From Botryllus schlosseri (taxonomy: Eukaryota; Chordata; Ascidiacea; Stolidobranchia; Styelidae), in assembly GCA_000444245.1 (NCBI GenBank), contig ATSW01000811.1, positions 1-23,130 on the forward strand: a DNA stretch of 23,130 nucleotides. Reading direction: 5' to 3'. Position numbers and translations under genes: made by a program. Position 1 is the first letter of the stretch. Every line of letters starts with the position of its first letter. The notes beneath the pieces were generated by a model. The model did no database searches, was not told where the DNA came from, and saw only the letters and a program-made list of their open reading frames with translations. Shown here one piece after another: positions 1-12,300 of this stretch.

Positions 1-544
1 CTCCACCAGTACGCTGTCGTATCGGTATTTCATGAAGTGTTCTATAGTTATACGGATTGGAACAGAGGTTTGTTAGGCCGTCCGAAACGCTGGTCTTGGG
101 CCCCCGCAGACTTTTCCGAACAGCTTCTAAGGAGCTAATCTTCAATACGCCCTTATCATACAGGTAACTTCATTACTATATAACCGTGAAACACACGTTT
201 CACGAATACATGCCCCCGTTCCAATGCGAATGAAGCCCGGGATAATGCGATTCACAAACGCTAGACGTAGCTATTTATTTCTGTCGGCCTAACACACCTT
301 TTCTGTGTCTTGTCCTCTCGAATTGTAAACATGATTTGAAGTTAATTGATGAAAATTGTCAATATTAATGGTACTTGCATATGTTACTATCAATTATTCA
401 TCATCTGTACCCCGCGTGATCAGATTTGCCGATGTCAGGTAGTTCCGCACCAGCGCATAATTTGCGAAATATCTTCGGACCTTGAACAGCGTTTAATTTC
501 ACACTGCATCTCTTATTCCTTGATTTGGTGCTTTGTACCCCTAA

Positions 545-592
545 AAGGTTCATAGACTCCTGGTTAAGAGCCGCTGCACTACAGTTTATCAC
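545..592 (-). mobile_element. Possible hAT terminal fragment
   Basis: On the minus strand, AGTGCAGCGGCTCTTAACCA followed by GGAGTCTATGAACCTTTTAG resembles the end of CAGTGGTTCTTAACC-type hAT elements. No partner terminus was found nearby. Confidence 0.35.
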
Positions 593-827
593 TGATTGCA
601 TTTCCACATATCACATTCAAGACTCTGCAGTCTGCACACACAGGAAACAATATAATGTCAGATAATTGTTGATACAACTATACAGCTGTCAACACAACAT
701 CCATTGTAGTAAAACATTTATTGAACACGAAGAATTTTCGAGTGCCTCTTTTCAAGAGTTATTGTTACATTATATGGATTTAAACGGATTTAATAATAAA
801 ACCATTCGCACTGTAACAGTGGCAACA

Positions 828-1004
828 TCAAACTTTGAAATGTACTGTTCTATAGCAGCAACGTAAATTGTAAATAAAACGATTGCAAATAAGGAACAAA
901 ACAACTACAACTACGCATATTGCAGCTATGCAAAATAGATCTAATAAACCCCGGCCCCCTGGAACTATCATACTGCATAGTGCATTCCATTGACGTATTC
1001 CATT
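828..1004 (-). CDS. Candidate 3' terminal exon of another minus-strand gene, single hydrophobic helix
   Basis: After a strong acceptor (GTTTTTGTTTTCAG) the phase-0 frame is open to TGA at 828-830. It encodes NGIRQWNALCSMI, then a hydrophobic run LLDLFCIAAICVVVVVLFLI and a basic end NRFIYNLRCC. An AATAAA signal on the minus strand lies at 717-722, about 106 nt past the stop. This fits the membrane anchor and short cytoplasmic end of a type I protein, but no upstream exon is visible before the receptor's end at 3196. A second frame is also open for 50 codons, so coding status is unproven. Confidence 0.3.
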   Translation of the reverse strand, partial: NGIRQWNALCSMIVPGGRGLLDLFCIAAICVVVVVLFLICNRFIYNLRCCYRTVHFKV

Positions 1005-1228
1005 CTGAAAACAAAAACACTAAATCATCAAAATAGCCTATCACTCGCGATTGTGTGAAAGCTTTTTTCTCGCATACCCTCGGTAACATAGCATGAGAAG
1101 TATTCAATCAGTCCTAAATTTACACTCTATTAAATAAATTCTAAACTGAAAAAGGATATCTGAATACATATCGTCTTTCACTATTCGTCAGGAAGTAGCA
1201 AACTTCGATTGGATTGAATAGTCAGTGT

Positions 1229-1329
1229 CAGGGCTGTGGAGTCGGTAAATTTTACCACCGACTCCGACTCCGACTCCACACATTTTCAATATACCGACTC
1301 CGACTCCAACTCCCGACTCCGACTCCACC
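1229..1329 (+). repeat. TCCGACTCC-rich repeat, copy 1 (short, hairpin)
   Basis: CAGGGCTGTGGAGTCGGTAA is followed by an inverted counterpart TTTTACCACCGACTCC and then a run of CCGACT units. It is like a compact form of copies 2 and 3, which end CCACAGCSCTG in the opposite sense. Confidence 0.75.
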
Positions 1330-2670
1330 ATTATTACCAATTTACTTCGAAAATTATATGCCACATTGTCGGTTGAATGACTATCATACAACCATTAAAC
1401 ATATGCAAACATATGATTAACGGTGGCATGCTAAATTGTTTCATTGTGGCACAGCTCGAATTATCCACTGTGCAATTAACATGAAAGAAAGATTTGCTAA
1501 ATATCCTTCCTTTTTAAAGTTTATATAGCATGGACTCTCTAATATCCTGAATGTATGAATCATTCAAATATGGCAGATATCCAATCCTGTATAATAAAAA
1601 TGTAGATAAAAAATCCAAGTGTAGCTCTTGTGTATGAGTCAGCCACTAATAAAGAGATTGAACTTACTAATTTTGTCATTGCACACTATCCTGATAACAA
1701 GCACACACACTCTTACTACTAATAGACATTGGTCATAAATGGAATTTAGTCAAGTAGTCAAAGACAATAGCCTATGTCTAGTCTACATGTACTTAATCAA
1801 GTATTCAAGGATTGCGACTTGCAGTCTTTCTTAATCATTTGCTCGACCCAAACAGCCAAGCTACACTACAAATATTTTTAATTTTGTAAAGTGGGAAGCA
1901 TCGTTTGGTCATATTTACATCATTTTAACAATTTTACAAAACCAGCCGATGCATTTGCTCTGTCACTGTATCCTGGTATAGTTCCAAAAATTGCATCAAT
2001 TTTGACTGCATCGCGAAAACGCATAGTGCGATTTTCTTCCCCTGTGCAACTGAGTTGTAATTTGCAAGTAATGTCTAATTTTATCTGTATCAAGGGTGGG
2101 CAACTTTTTCGGCGAACGTCCGATAGTAGCGAACCGAATTAGGTAACATTGCAAACAAGACTTATATTAATACGCTCTAAAACTGATAACAATATATCAT
2201 GCAACTGGGCAGTGCGCAATAAGACCCTGGTCTCGCGAAGCCCGATTTTTTTTTGCAATATAATGACTGAATTATATCAATAAATATGTTGCTAAGATAC
2301 ATTGGGGTTGCATCTGTATACCACTGGGCTCATTTGGCAAGGACAAGATTATTCGACGTTTAGACGTAGCAAAATCGACGGTATCAGTGAACATGCCTCT
2401 ATCATTTTGTGCAAATGTTTTGTCGATAATCTCGCTGCGGGTGCACAAGCTAAGCCGCATGTTGGACTACACGTTATCTACTAATTGCGAATATAGTTAG
2501 ACTCAATTCTGTGAATAATATGTATTTATAATTTTCTGAAGGGGGCTCAAATACTGAATGCAAGAAATCTAGTGACAATGAATCATGCCAAGTACCGAGA
2601 AAAATTTCAAGTCAAATAAATCTGCCATGAAATATTCTACTTTATGGTCATGGTCATATACGAAGATCTG
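1330..2670. other. Intergenic stretch with no supportable feature
   Basis: No convincing exon, RNA gene or transposon terminus. Minus-strand open pieces at 1931-2060 and 2272-2460 lack splice and family support. The 1-545 and 593-716 stretches are likewise blank. Confidence 0.5.
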
Positions 2671-2879
2671 GGATAAATGTGGCTGGCCCCCGGATACGTC
2701 AATGCGTCAGAACTGTTGTTTTAGTCATCATCAAATTTCGCGGTCATGCTAATCAAATTTTGGTTGTCCTTGCAATTGACCCTGACGTCATAAATAATTT
2801 CGAGAATTACTTCGCAGGCCACACCTAACCTCCGCGTGTGCCAAATTTGGCCTGCGTGCCACGGGCTGGCCGCACCTGA
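2671..2879 (+). mobile_element. hAT-like MITE, degenerate
   Basis: GTGGCTGGCCCCCGG at the left and GCCACGGGCTGGCCGCACCT at the right are partly complementary. GCCAAATTTGGCCTGCG near the right end is the signature of the widespread hAT family with GTGGCCAAC-type ends. GATCTG occurs on both flanks (2665-2670 and 2878-2883), a possible target duplication remnant. Exact ends are uncertain by several bases. Confidence 0.65.
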
Positions 2880-2893
2880 TCTGTATGGTTATT

Positions 2894-3149
2894 AATAACA
2901 GTGATTGGTGGTACATAAAAATTATATTGAAAATTCTTTGAAAGCAAATGTTTTCATGATAGAGAAGTCGGAGTCGAAGTCAGGGTCATTCTCACAAAAT
3001 CCAACTCCGACTCCAGTCAGTATTTTCCCAACGACTCCGAATCCGAATCCGACTCCAGCTATTATAGTTTTCACGACTGCGACTCCGACTCCATCAAGCG
3101 AAAATTATCCAGACTCCGACTCCGACTCCACAGCCCTGATCAGTATACT
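2894..3149 (+). repeat. TCCGACTCC-rich repeat, copy 2
   Basis: Starts AATAACAGTGATTGGTGGTA and ends GACTCCACAGCCCTGATC. It has GTCGGAGTCG on the left and several blocks of CGACTCCGACTCC to the right, so it is partly self-complementary. It lies just downstream of the receptor stop codon and, if transcribed, would be in the 3' UTR. It shares its start, CAGTATTTT-CAACGACTC middle and end with copy 3. Confidence 0.8.
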
Positions 3150-3195
3150 GCAATATATAGAACGACTCAACTCACATTTCTATAATGACTCGACG

Positions 3196-3318
3196 TTAGC
3201 TTTTATCGTAGGTCGTAGAAAGTTTGGTAGAAAACATTGATGAATCCGACTTCGGCGGAGCAAACAGCTTGCGGAGTTCGCACCTTTTTATCACCGTGAG
3301 ATAGAAGATTATAACACC
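3196..3318 (-). CDS. Last exon: rest of transmembrane helix 7, short cytoplasmic tail and stop
   Basis: A 123-nt exon after ATCTCACACAG, phase 0, ending at TAA (3196-3198). It encodes [19 protein letters not shown] followed by a short tail ending STTYDKS. SFQ|G joined to V-I-I-F is the helix 7 pattern Q-G-x-x-I-F, and ELRKLF matches the V-R-K-E-F element after it. The tail has about 22 residues, with several Ser/Thr, and no obvious PDZ motif. The overlapping plus-strand open frame at 3328-3531 and its extension are shadows. No canonical AATAAA was seen in the next few hundred bases; a TCCGACTCC repeat starts about 47 nt after the stop. Confidence 0.92.
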   Translation of the reverse strand, partial: GVIIFYLTVIKRCELRKLFAPPKSDSSMFSTKLSTTYDKS

Positions 3319-6300
3319 CTGTGTGAGATGATTAACGATTATGCTGACAACACCTCGAATTTCATTACATATCCTCCTGGTGAGGTGAGAGTCAATGAGC
3401 GTTTCTATCGCCCTTCGGAATCAGAGCTTGTCAAAATGCGCCGCCTCCCGCGACTTCTAACCAGATATTCTCAAATGTTATTAAAAAGTGCCGTTGTAGT
3501 AATAGAGGTCATCAAGTTTTACACAGACTAAATTTCTTTCTGCGAGCACCAACTTATTTTTATTTTTGCGAACCATGCCTGCCCAATTTACCCGCTGTAG
3601 TCCACACTCCACACTACTAAAACTCGCCTGGAAGGAAGTGGTGACAGTGAACAGATAGCTCATCACATTTAAAAAATCCCTGTCGTCAGACACCAACATC
3701 AGGTAGCCAGCTGCCCAAGACAGACCCATCGTCGTCGCCAGACAGACGCAAGTAGCCAGGTTTTGCACTGTGCTTCTTTTGCTTTTGGTCGATTGAATCT
3801 ACGAAAGGAAAATCATTTCGCTTATTAGATATAGGTATATTAAATCTCATGCCCAATGATCAAATCAGCAGAGGTGGACAAAGCAGTCAGTGTCGGTACT
3901 GTAAAGTTATGCGTTTATACGTTGTAATATTTGACTGTATTCAACTTGATCATGTGAATGATAGATTAGGCTGTAAAAAACGAAATATAAGCCTAACCTA
4001 AACTTGCACTAGACACTAGTTGCAACTCGTAATGGCTTGATACAAGTAGGGTTACCATATTTCCGAATCGGACAAGGAGGACACTTTTATCAATACATAA
4101 AAGTTGGTGTACCGAAATTGAAAACAGCTGATTTTGAAATATTTACTGGAAATGTTGTTGTGTTGACTAAATAAAAGGTCATTTTTCATGTCTGACTCCC
4201 GCGTAACCCGTCGTCTAGCTTTTAGCCCACAATCTAACAACTTCCGTGGTCTTTTGGGCCATTTTAGGCTAAAAAGGAGCACAACTTGTCAAAAAGATGC
4301 AAATGAGAACAAATTGGGCGAAGGGAGGACAATAAAAAGGACAAATCCTCCGACAGGGGGACGTATGGTAACCCTAATGCAAGAGTCTCTGTCAGCAAGG
4401 ACAGCGGGACGACGGAGCCATTATGATACAGTTACTCGCATAGGACTATAGAAAACGCAGTAAATTTCTACCGTATTACAAGCATGTAGCAATTGCGATT
4501 ATTGAAATATGTCAAGACCACTTCAAGTAGAAAATGAAACGTTTGAAAAGTACTCGAGTGTGTAGTATTGAAAAGTAGGGATGATAGAAACGTTCCATGC
4601 TGATCGGTCTACTTTAAGTCAGGCTCCTTTCAAAATTGGAGATTGCCGCTTTGTAACTGATACGAGATTGCAATAACATTACAACAAGCTGCAATGCTAC
4701 GAATATATATTTAGTTGCTCTGATGTAGGGGATATTTCGCGTGGTTTACAAAAGTGATGCAAAGTTAACCATTCAATGATCTCTATTTCCCAAGTGTGAA
4801 TAGTACCTCATTACACTTGAAAACTATGAAAAAGGAGTGAAAGTGAAAGTAGCATAAAACAGTCACCTGGGTTGGTATTGCCAGTATGCAACATCTGTTT
4901 GAGTAGTACGAAAAACTACTCGTTCAAATTTAGCACAAGCCCCACCGTTTAAAGATTTTTCGACGACTCTCCCATGTCGAATCACAGGATCAAATTATAG
5001 CTACGAAAACAGGTGTAATTCAGTCAAATTCACGAAAGATTTTCCTTGAATTCGGGCAGAAAATTATGTTTTACACAACAAGAAAAGAAGAATGCAGTTC
5101 CTTTCATTCCGAAATCATCGGACCTCGTAAAAAGTCGGTGATCATGTGGAGATATCTCTTACATTATTACAATCACGAAATGGCTGTCTTTGCACGAAAC
5201 TCCGCACCTGCGCAATTTCACACGTAATCTTCGGCACGATAATGCCATAAATCACAACGTTGTACAACAGCAACAACGCCACGGGCAGCAAAAATCCGAA
5301 ATACAGAGAATAATGCTGCAGCCAGCAAAAATTCAGAGCCCTGTAAGACGACTCCTTTGTCGCGTGTCCTAAAATTGCAACCACAAATTGAGTCATATGT
5401 CTGAGAAAACTGTCTGTAAATGAATACCTGTGACGTGAGGATCTATGTACCCGAGCGTTATGCCTGCGTTTACCAGGACAATCACTGTGGGAACTCCGTA
5501 GCCAAAGAAGGCGGCATACTTGATCTTGAACCTTCTACTGTAGGATGCCATAACCTGAAATTGCCAGTTTGAATTAGTAAGAACTTTGTAAGATGCGCTG
5601 ACTTATGATGACGAGGTAAGATTAGGTGGGGAACAACATATAGTTGATTAGAAATACGTTCCAGCATCATGAACCGAATTTTCCGCTTATTTTCTCAAAA
5701 CACAAATTTGAAATCAAACTGTTCGGGTAAGTTATAGAACACTGAGACGAATTTCAGTGGCGAAATCCACTCGCCCAGACACATAAGAGAATACCACAGT
5801 GATTATTGTCATGTTATCACCAAAAAGATATTAACACCACAATGATTGAATAATAATAATAATAATTTTGTCAAAAGCTCTGCTCAATTGAATTATTGGG
5901 TACAAGTCATGGAATACCAAGACGAATTTTTTATTGGCGATTGTCAATAAACACGAAATTGTAGAATACAGCAGATGAATTATTTTGGATATTATTGAAA
6001 AAAATATAAGCACAAAATCAATAATCCAAGCCAAAGTTCGACGCTTCTCCGATGTACGCCTAAAACATACCAATCTCACCAATGAACATGTCAAAATTGA
6101 TTGTTTCGCTTTCGGGTCGTTTGAGTTGCGGGCTATAGACATTTGGGTTATATTAAGGGGTTAATGACAGTTTGGATTGGGTGTTAAAGATACTAGGTTT
6201 GGGTATCATGGATGTTCGATTTCGGTTAGTATTGAGAGTTAGGAACAATAGTAATGACATGAGGGACATTAGGGATGGGGGTTACGTTAGAGGGTAAGGG

Positions 6301-9300
6301 CTAGGTATATTATTAAGTAACCAAATGATAACCCAATACCAACCCTAATGTTTACGGAGGCTGATTACTGAAATTAGATCGACAAAAGCAAGAGTTTCAC
6401 CAGCAGATTATAAACCACTGATCTCAAGTGCAATGTTACTCTCGCACCCCTGTACACCATTTATTACTGGTTTACCCCATGCGGATTTTCGTGCACCTTG
6501 AGGAGCACCATTCACACCGGTTGAAGAGCACTGATCTACACGATCCCAATTGACTTGAGCAGAGGTGGTAAAAGTAGTCACCGTCGCTACTCAAGTAGAA
6601 GTAGAAGTAACGCCGGAATTTCTACTCAAGTAGAAGTAGCAGTGGTGGTTCACAAGTAAGTAAGTAAGTAGGTATTCTCCGCCTATTTTTGCCTACACAA
6701 CTGAAAACTGTCAAGTAGAAGTAGTCTGAAATCATAACTACTTAAAAACTAGTGTGAGTAGAAAAAATCTACTTCAAGTACTTCAAAAAGTAGAAGCACT
6801 TCGTTACTGACCACCTCTGGACTTGAGTCTTTGGCCAGTGCGCACATATTTGAAACCATAGAGTTAATAGTTGATCAGAAACGTATACAAGCGACCCTAA
6901 TTCACGAGCACCAAAGCCCACCAGTCGGAACTCACCTGAGCTATGTCCTGATAGATGGAGTAGCTGTACACGGCGGTCCATGTAAAGCTGGCCAGAAAGA
7001 AGAAGTGCATGAGAGCGGTCAGGATCGTACAATACACGGTGTCCACCTTATAAAAAGATTCGGTTTACTCTAGGTCCACTATTCGCTGTCCAGGCTCTCA
7101 GAAATTTCAAAGAGCAAAGTCTAAATCCTAGAACCAGACCCCGTTTGGATAAAATAAAATCAGGCTGGCGATATTGTTAGTGTTACCTGATAATGCACTC
7201 CAGTCACAAACAGTGTAAGAGCGACCGCAAGACTTAGGCAGATGTTTCCGAGGATCTGCATCTGGTACTTTTTACGCAGTCTCCTGCAATAAGTGTGAGC
7301 AAGTCAGAGCTGGCAAAGAGTCTAGACAAGCGATAGAGACCTAATCTCGACTAACTATATACAAGTCAGCCAAGTATCTCCCACAAATCGTCAGGTGATT
7401 AAAGTAAAGTCGGCACTTGAGTAGAAGTAGATGTAACGCCCTAAAATTCAACTCGATTGCAAGTAGAGCAGTCATTTTCAAGACATGTCAAATCTACGAC
7501 AGGTGATATACAAAGTTATTTTATTTTATCTACTAGTTGCTTGCGATTTCCCCTGACGAGTGACAGCGGAAAATCTTTCGATTCATTGTAATAGAAACAC
7601 ACCATTCACTTGTATACCAAAACGTCCAAAACTACTTTGCGTGGAAGTACAGAATGAATGTTTGGAAAATTGAGTACTTTTAAAAATTAGATTTGGTCGA
7701 AGGTTCGATCGCACATGTTATATAATCGTAGGTGCGGGGGCCGTAACTGCCTCACCCTGAACTCTCCAATTAGGAGGCGAGCTCAAAGGGGGGGGGGCTC
7801 AAAATTCTTTCGTGAATTAATACAAAATATTGAGTATTTTTTAGATAATAACACAATATATATTGTCGATTGCTCCCTTCATATGAATATGAGTACTCTT
7901 CACCCAAAAGAAACCCGCACAATTTATAGAGAACGGCATTTCGACGTCGGCAGTTACCACATCACCAAACACTAAGACGTTGACAATGTCGCGTATGTCA
8001 CAAAGCTCAGCGGCGAGGAAACCTTGGCTGAAAAGGACCTATATACATGTCTCGATTTTTCCCTTGTTCATATGTGCCTAAATGACTGGCGTCAAATATT
8101 ATTGTTTTGGGAATCTGGGCTACACATTACAAATGCCACCAGCAGAGAAAAATTTTGCGCCCCGTGAAGAAATGCCACTCACTCGAGTAAAAGAGTCGCT
8201 CAAGTTGATAAAAAATATTAGAGAAAAGGTAGTTGGTCGGTCGTTTGGTCATTGAAACCATTGATTCACAAATTACGATCCACTATAACCCTGAATCATA
8301 TCTTACTGTGACAAACATATGATGAGCAAGGTCAAAAGGAGTCCGAGGACAGATAGGCCAACGCCGATGTGTGTAATTATGCTCTGCAGTGGGTCCACAG
8401 GTAACTCCACCCCACTCTGCAAAGCAAAGCATGATTGAGAACCAAAATAAACGCGGCAAAAAACGGACGATGTTATTCAGACAGTAGAAATTATTAGTAA
8501 CATCTATTTTTACTTCTTTGAGCAATCTTTATCAGTGACGCGGGAATATTTCAACTTAGTTGTATTGGTACATCACCGATTAACCACCAAAAGTGCGGGT
8601 CCACTTGACCAAAACTACTTTTACACGCGAAATGACCTAAGTATAGTTCCGACCTTTCATTTTCTACTTAGAATTGGAATGGTTTTTACATATCTTGGAT
8701 ATTGCTACTTCTACTTGAAAAGCAACACTTTCTACTCTAACACCTATACATAAAATACAAGTATAACTTAGCTTCTAAATTACACTCGAAATGTAGCCTA
8801 GGTTACCCGTTCACGTACATATATTACAAAGGCATTACAAAACTACACTTGATATTCCTCACATGTAAACCAGCAAGGCTCAAATTCTGTAAGCATTGTT
8901 TTTCATCGCCCAAACGTAAATAAAACCATTCGTCAACGTACGAGTCGAATTCACTTACCATCAGAATAGCAAAATTCGTCAAATGATTACATTGGCATGT
9001 GGCAGGTTTGCTAGACACCAAAGAACATCCACTAGTCGACCAATTTCCGATGTTGAAATCCCAAAACACACATTCGTAACTCGCGACCACTTTCTGTGAT
9101 AGACAGTTTCGCTTTGTCAACGCCAGATGTTACAGGGCATGTATTGGTAAAATTTTACGTTAAGGGCAAAATTTCGTTTTGAACGACTTTTAAGATATAC
9201 AAATGCATCGGATAATGTGGCATGACTCACTATAGTTCCTGCGTAGCGAAATCTAAACCAGCATATTGTATTTAAACAACAGACATGAGCTTTCGGGTTA

Positions 9301-12300
9301 CACATCTGTATAATTGTTCCAAGTGTATCTTCGAAATTAACAAGTACATATGAGATATAAGGACAACAATTTTTTGTGTAGTGTCTGAATTTCAAAGGAT
9401 AAGGTTGCATCTTGTAAGTAAGGATATTTCAGCTAAATGTTTAATATTCACGACAAACAATAAACATGGTATTTCAGCACTGCTAGTATCGATTTCCATA
9501 TGAGAGATTAGCCTAACGCAGGGGTGGGAAACACACGGCCGCGACGGGATTTTGAGCTGCCCGCGGGCAGCTTCCGGTCTTACATGATAATGTGGCCAGC
9601 GGCTCAGATCTACATACATTTGCGAGGGAACGTTTTCGACCATGAACATGAACAAGAGAAAGCGGCTTTCCAAACTAACTTGTGTTCACGTGCGGTCATT
9701 ACTAAGGGTTCGTACGTCCAGCATTCAGCCAGAGTTTAAAGAACTTGTTGACAACTTTGTTCGGCCACATATGCCTCACTGACTTCAACAGTTATTGAAG
9801 TAGCCTATGACGACATTAAGTTAATAAATTCATTGACTACTGTTTTGGTATATGTTTTACGCCTAAAGTTTACATTAAATGCAATTTTTTCCTTGTACAG
9901 GAGGATAAATACGCGATTAAGGTATCGATGCAGGAGTCCGGCCCGCCAACTACTTCATTTTCCCACATCTGACCCGCCGACTAGAGAAGTAGCCCGCCCC
10001 TGGCCTAATGCATCGCGCTCAAGAGTGACACATACAGCTAGCACTTATGGATGTATGCTAGTCAAAAACATTGAATAGTTGTAGCATTATTAGACGTCGT
10101 GAACATAATTCAGATGTCAAAATTGTGATAGCTATCACAATGCATTATAACATTGTTAACACATTATATGGTAACAACGTGGAAATCTTTACCCAATGAA
10201 AATTCTATATTCATCCCATATTACCTCCATAGAAATGTCCCTGCAAAAATAGCAAAACGATATTGAAATTTAAACATGAATTAATGTTTTTGAACAACCA
10301 ACAATATAAAAGAATATACATGTCAGCATGCCTTCTTTTGTATCGTCTGATAGAAATAATAAATAAAAGAAAATAAGAGGCTCGACGTTAGAAAATACCT
10401 TATTTTCCAGGATTTCCAGCCCCGATGGCCCTAAAATACCGTTACTCCTGATAATAACCGGATCGTTTAGCACGATGCCCTCCAATGCATATGTGGAATT
10501 ACCAACGCTACTCGATATGACCTGAAAGTGCGATAACAAAGTAAAAAAAATCTCATTTCACTTTAACAATTCGTTTTGTACTATTCAAATTACAAGAAAA
10601 AACAGTCCAAACTCACCCAGTCAGTCTTTGTTCGACAAGGGAAAAGGACGCTCGATCTATAACCGACAGATACGATACGAATCGTAGATAGCAAAGATTG
10701 CGCTTGAATGAGAGCTCCTACAGGTATTGTTATCGTCATCGGATATGACACGACATTGGATGTTTTGTCCTCGTAAAACGTTGCATTGAATACGTACGGA
10801 GAGTCAACGTCGAAGATATTGCTGACCTACATAAAAACAAGCTTACTTATATCGCATAATATCGATCGTGCGTGGCGCAATAGCATTGCGATCGGGTCCA
10901 AACAAGGCATTTTGTGTTTGGACACCGACATGAAACTCTGCTAAGTCCGAAGCGGCATCAGGTGAATTGGCTCAGATCCTCGCAATCAGTGTGCTGTGAC
11001 GCGATACATTAACAGTACTGCGAAGCGAATCGGCAAATCCTCTGGTTCTACTCCGATGCTGATTTCTAAAGCTCTGGTCCGACTCCAGTCCGACTCCTAG
11101 GCAGGATTCTAGAAATGACCGTGATCCGCTCCGAAAAACTGGTATTGAATAATGATTGAAACAATGCAAACAGTAAATTAAAAACTCAAAGATCAAACCT
11201 AACCCTCATCTAAAGTAATTATGCCCACTTGAACTTGAATGTGGTTGATTTCCATGAACGTTTCACTTTAACTATTGATTCGATGGCGGAAGAGGGTAAG
11301 GCTGTCATATTCGTAGTAAAAGGACTGATCAGGCTCCAAACCGGCTCCGGCCAAAAATGAGAAAATCCGGCCGGATATCCAATCCGGCTCCGGTCCACGC
11401 TTCGCCCTGATTGACAGGTGCACGGAAAAGGCTACGTTAGAAATTACGTCAATAATAAATTCGCTGCTAACGCCGAATGACAAAAGATACTGCCTATATA
11501 GGTGCAATTTCGGCCGGTAGGTGTTAAAAGTGTACTCACTCATACTTCACACTACCTTGGGTATGCTATGAATACTCAAGAATAGGATTGTAACCGGTAG
11601 CTAAAATTCATTACTTAGATTAGACTCACATAAGACAAATATGGAGAAAATAAAAGGAATTGAAGTGTAACTCATAAAAATGAAGCATATAACAATGGTT
11701 CTAACCTCCACATTAACGCGATGAGTGTACACCGACAAGTTTGAAGTATTCTCCGAATCGAATCGTCTCAAAATCCTCTCAAACGAACGCACCAAGTTCT
11801 GACGTTCAATCGGAAATTCGTCAGCTGGCCGGAAGCAGGCAATTGGGAGTAACCTCAACTAGTAAACAATGATGTGATATTACTCACCTGATACCTGAAT
11901 TGTGATGTAATATTCGGATATGTGACTTATTATTGACGCTGCCTCCATGATTTCCTTTTGAGAATACTGAGAATAAAAGAAATTTAAGACAGGGCACAGC
12001 TATACGAATATTAGGGCCAAGTGCCTATGAAAATGACCAGAATGAAAATGACGTTAGTAAATTCGCAAGCCCTAGCATTATTTTATCGATCAAAGTTTAC
12101 AAGATTTAGGAACTTTTTTTGTTGTTGAAAAATTGAAGCATTGAAATCTGGACTCCACAAGAGACGATCAGAGCATCAAAAATCTGCAGGCACATTGGTT
12201 ATAGTTCGTTTAATCACCATTTCTAAACACCATAACATTGCGATAAGGTGAAAAGATGAGAGTTAAAACGACGTTTATTGGTATTTCAATCAGACCTTGG

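Noticed and set aside
1931-2060. Minus-strand open stretch (MRFRDAVKIDAIFGTIPGYS)
   Set aside because: Short, no convincing splice sites and no recognised family. Possibly a transposon relic.
2272-2460. Minus-strand frame that might be a cytoplasmic tail exon (RSEIIDKTFAQNDRGMFTD)
   Set aside because: The receptor already ends at 3196 with a complete helix 7 and stop; no polyadenylation or family evidence supports this piece.
3328-3531. Plus-strand open frame, extendable upstream with an apparent acceptor, with gene-like composition
   Set aside because: It is antisense to the last receptor exon (3196-3318) and to flanking intron. The minus-strand reading continues helix 7 exactly, so the plus frame is a shadow.
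3481-3627. Read-through of the helix 6/7 exon after SFQ into [13 protein letters not shown]
   Set aside because: It does not form the rest of helix 7. The exon at 3318 restores the family pattern through a GC donor.
4188-4451. 87-codon plus-strand frame
   Set aside because: It lies almost wholly within the MITE at 4047-4376 and has no transposase or host motif.
6160-6350. Interstitial telomere repeat
   Set aside because: GGGTTA-like words are irregular and never form two exact tandem units, so it is only low-complexity sequence.
8283-8525. 80-codon minus-strand frame over the helix 1 exon
   Set aside because: Wrong phase; the frame joined to the GPS exon gives a proper helix 1.
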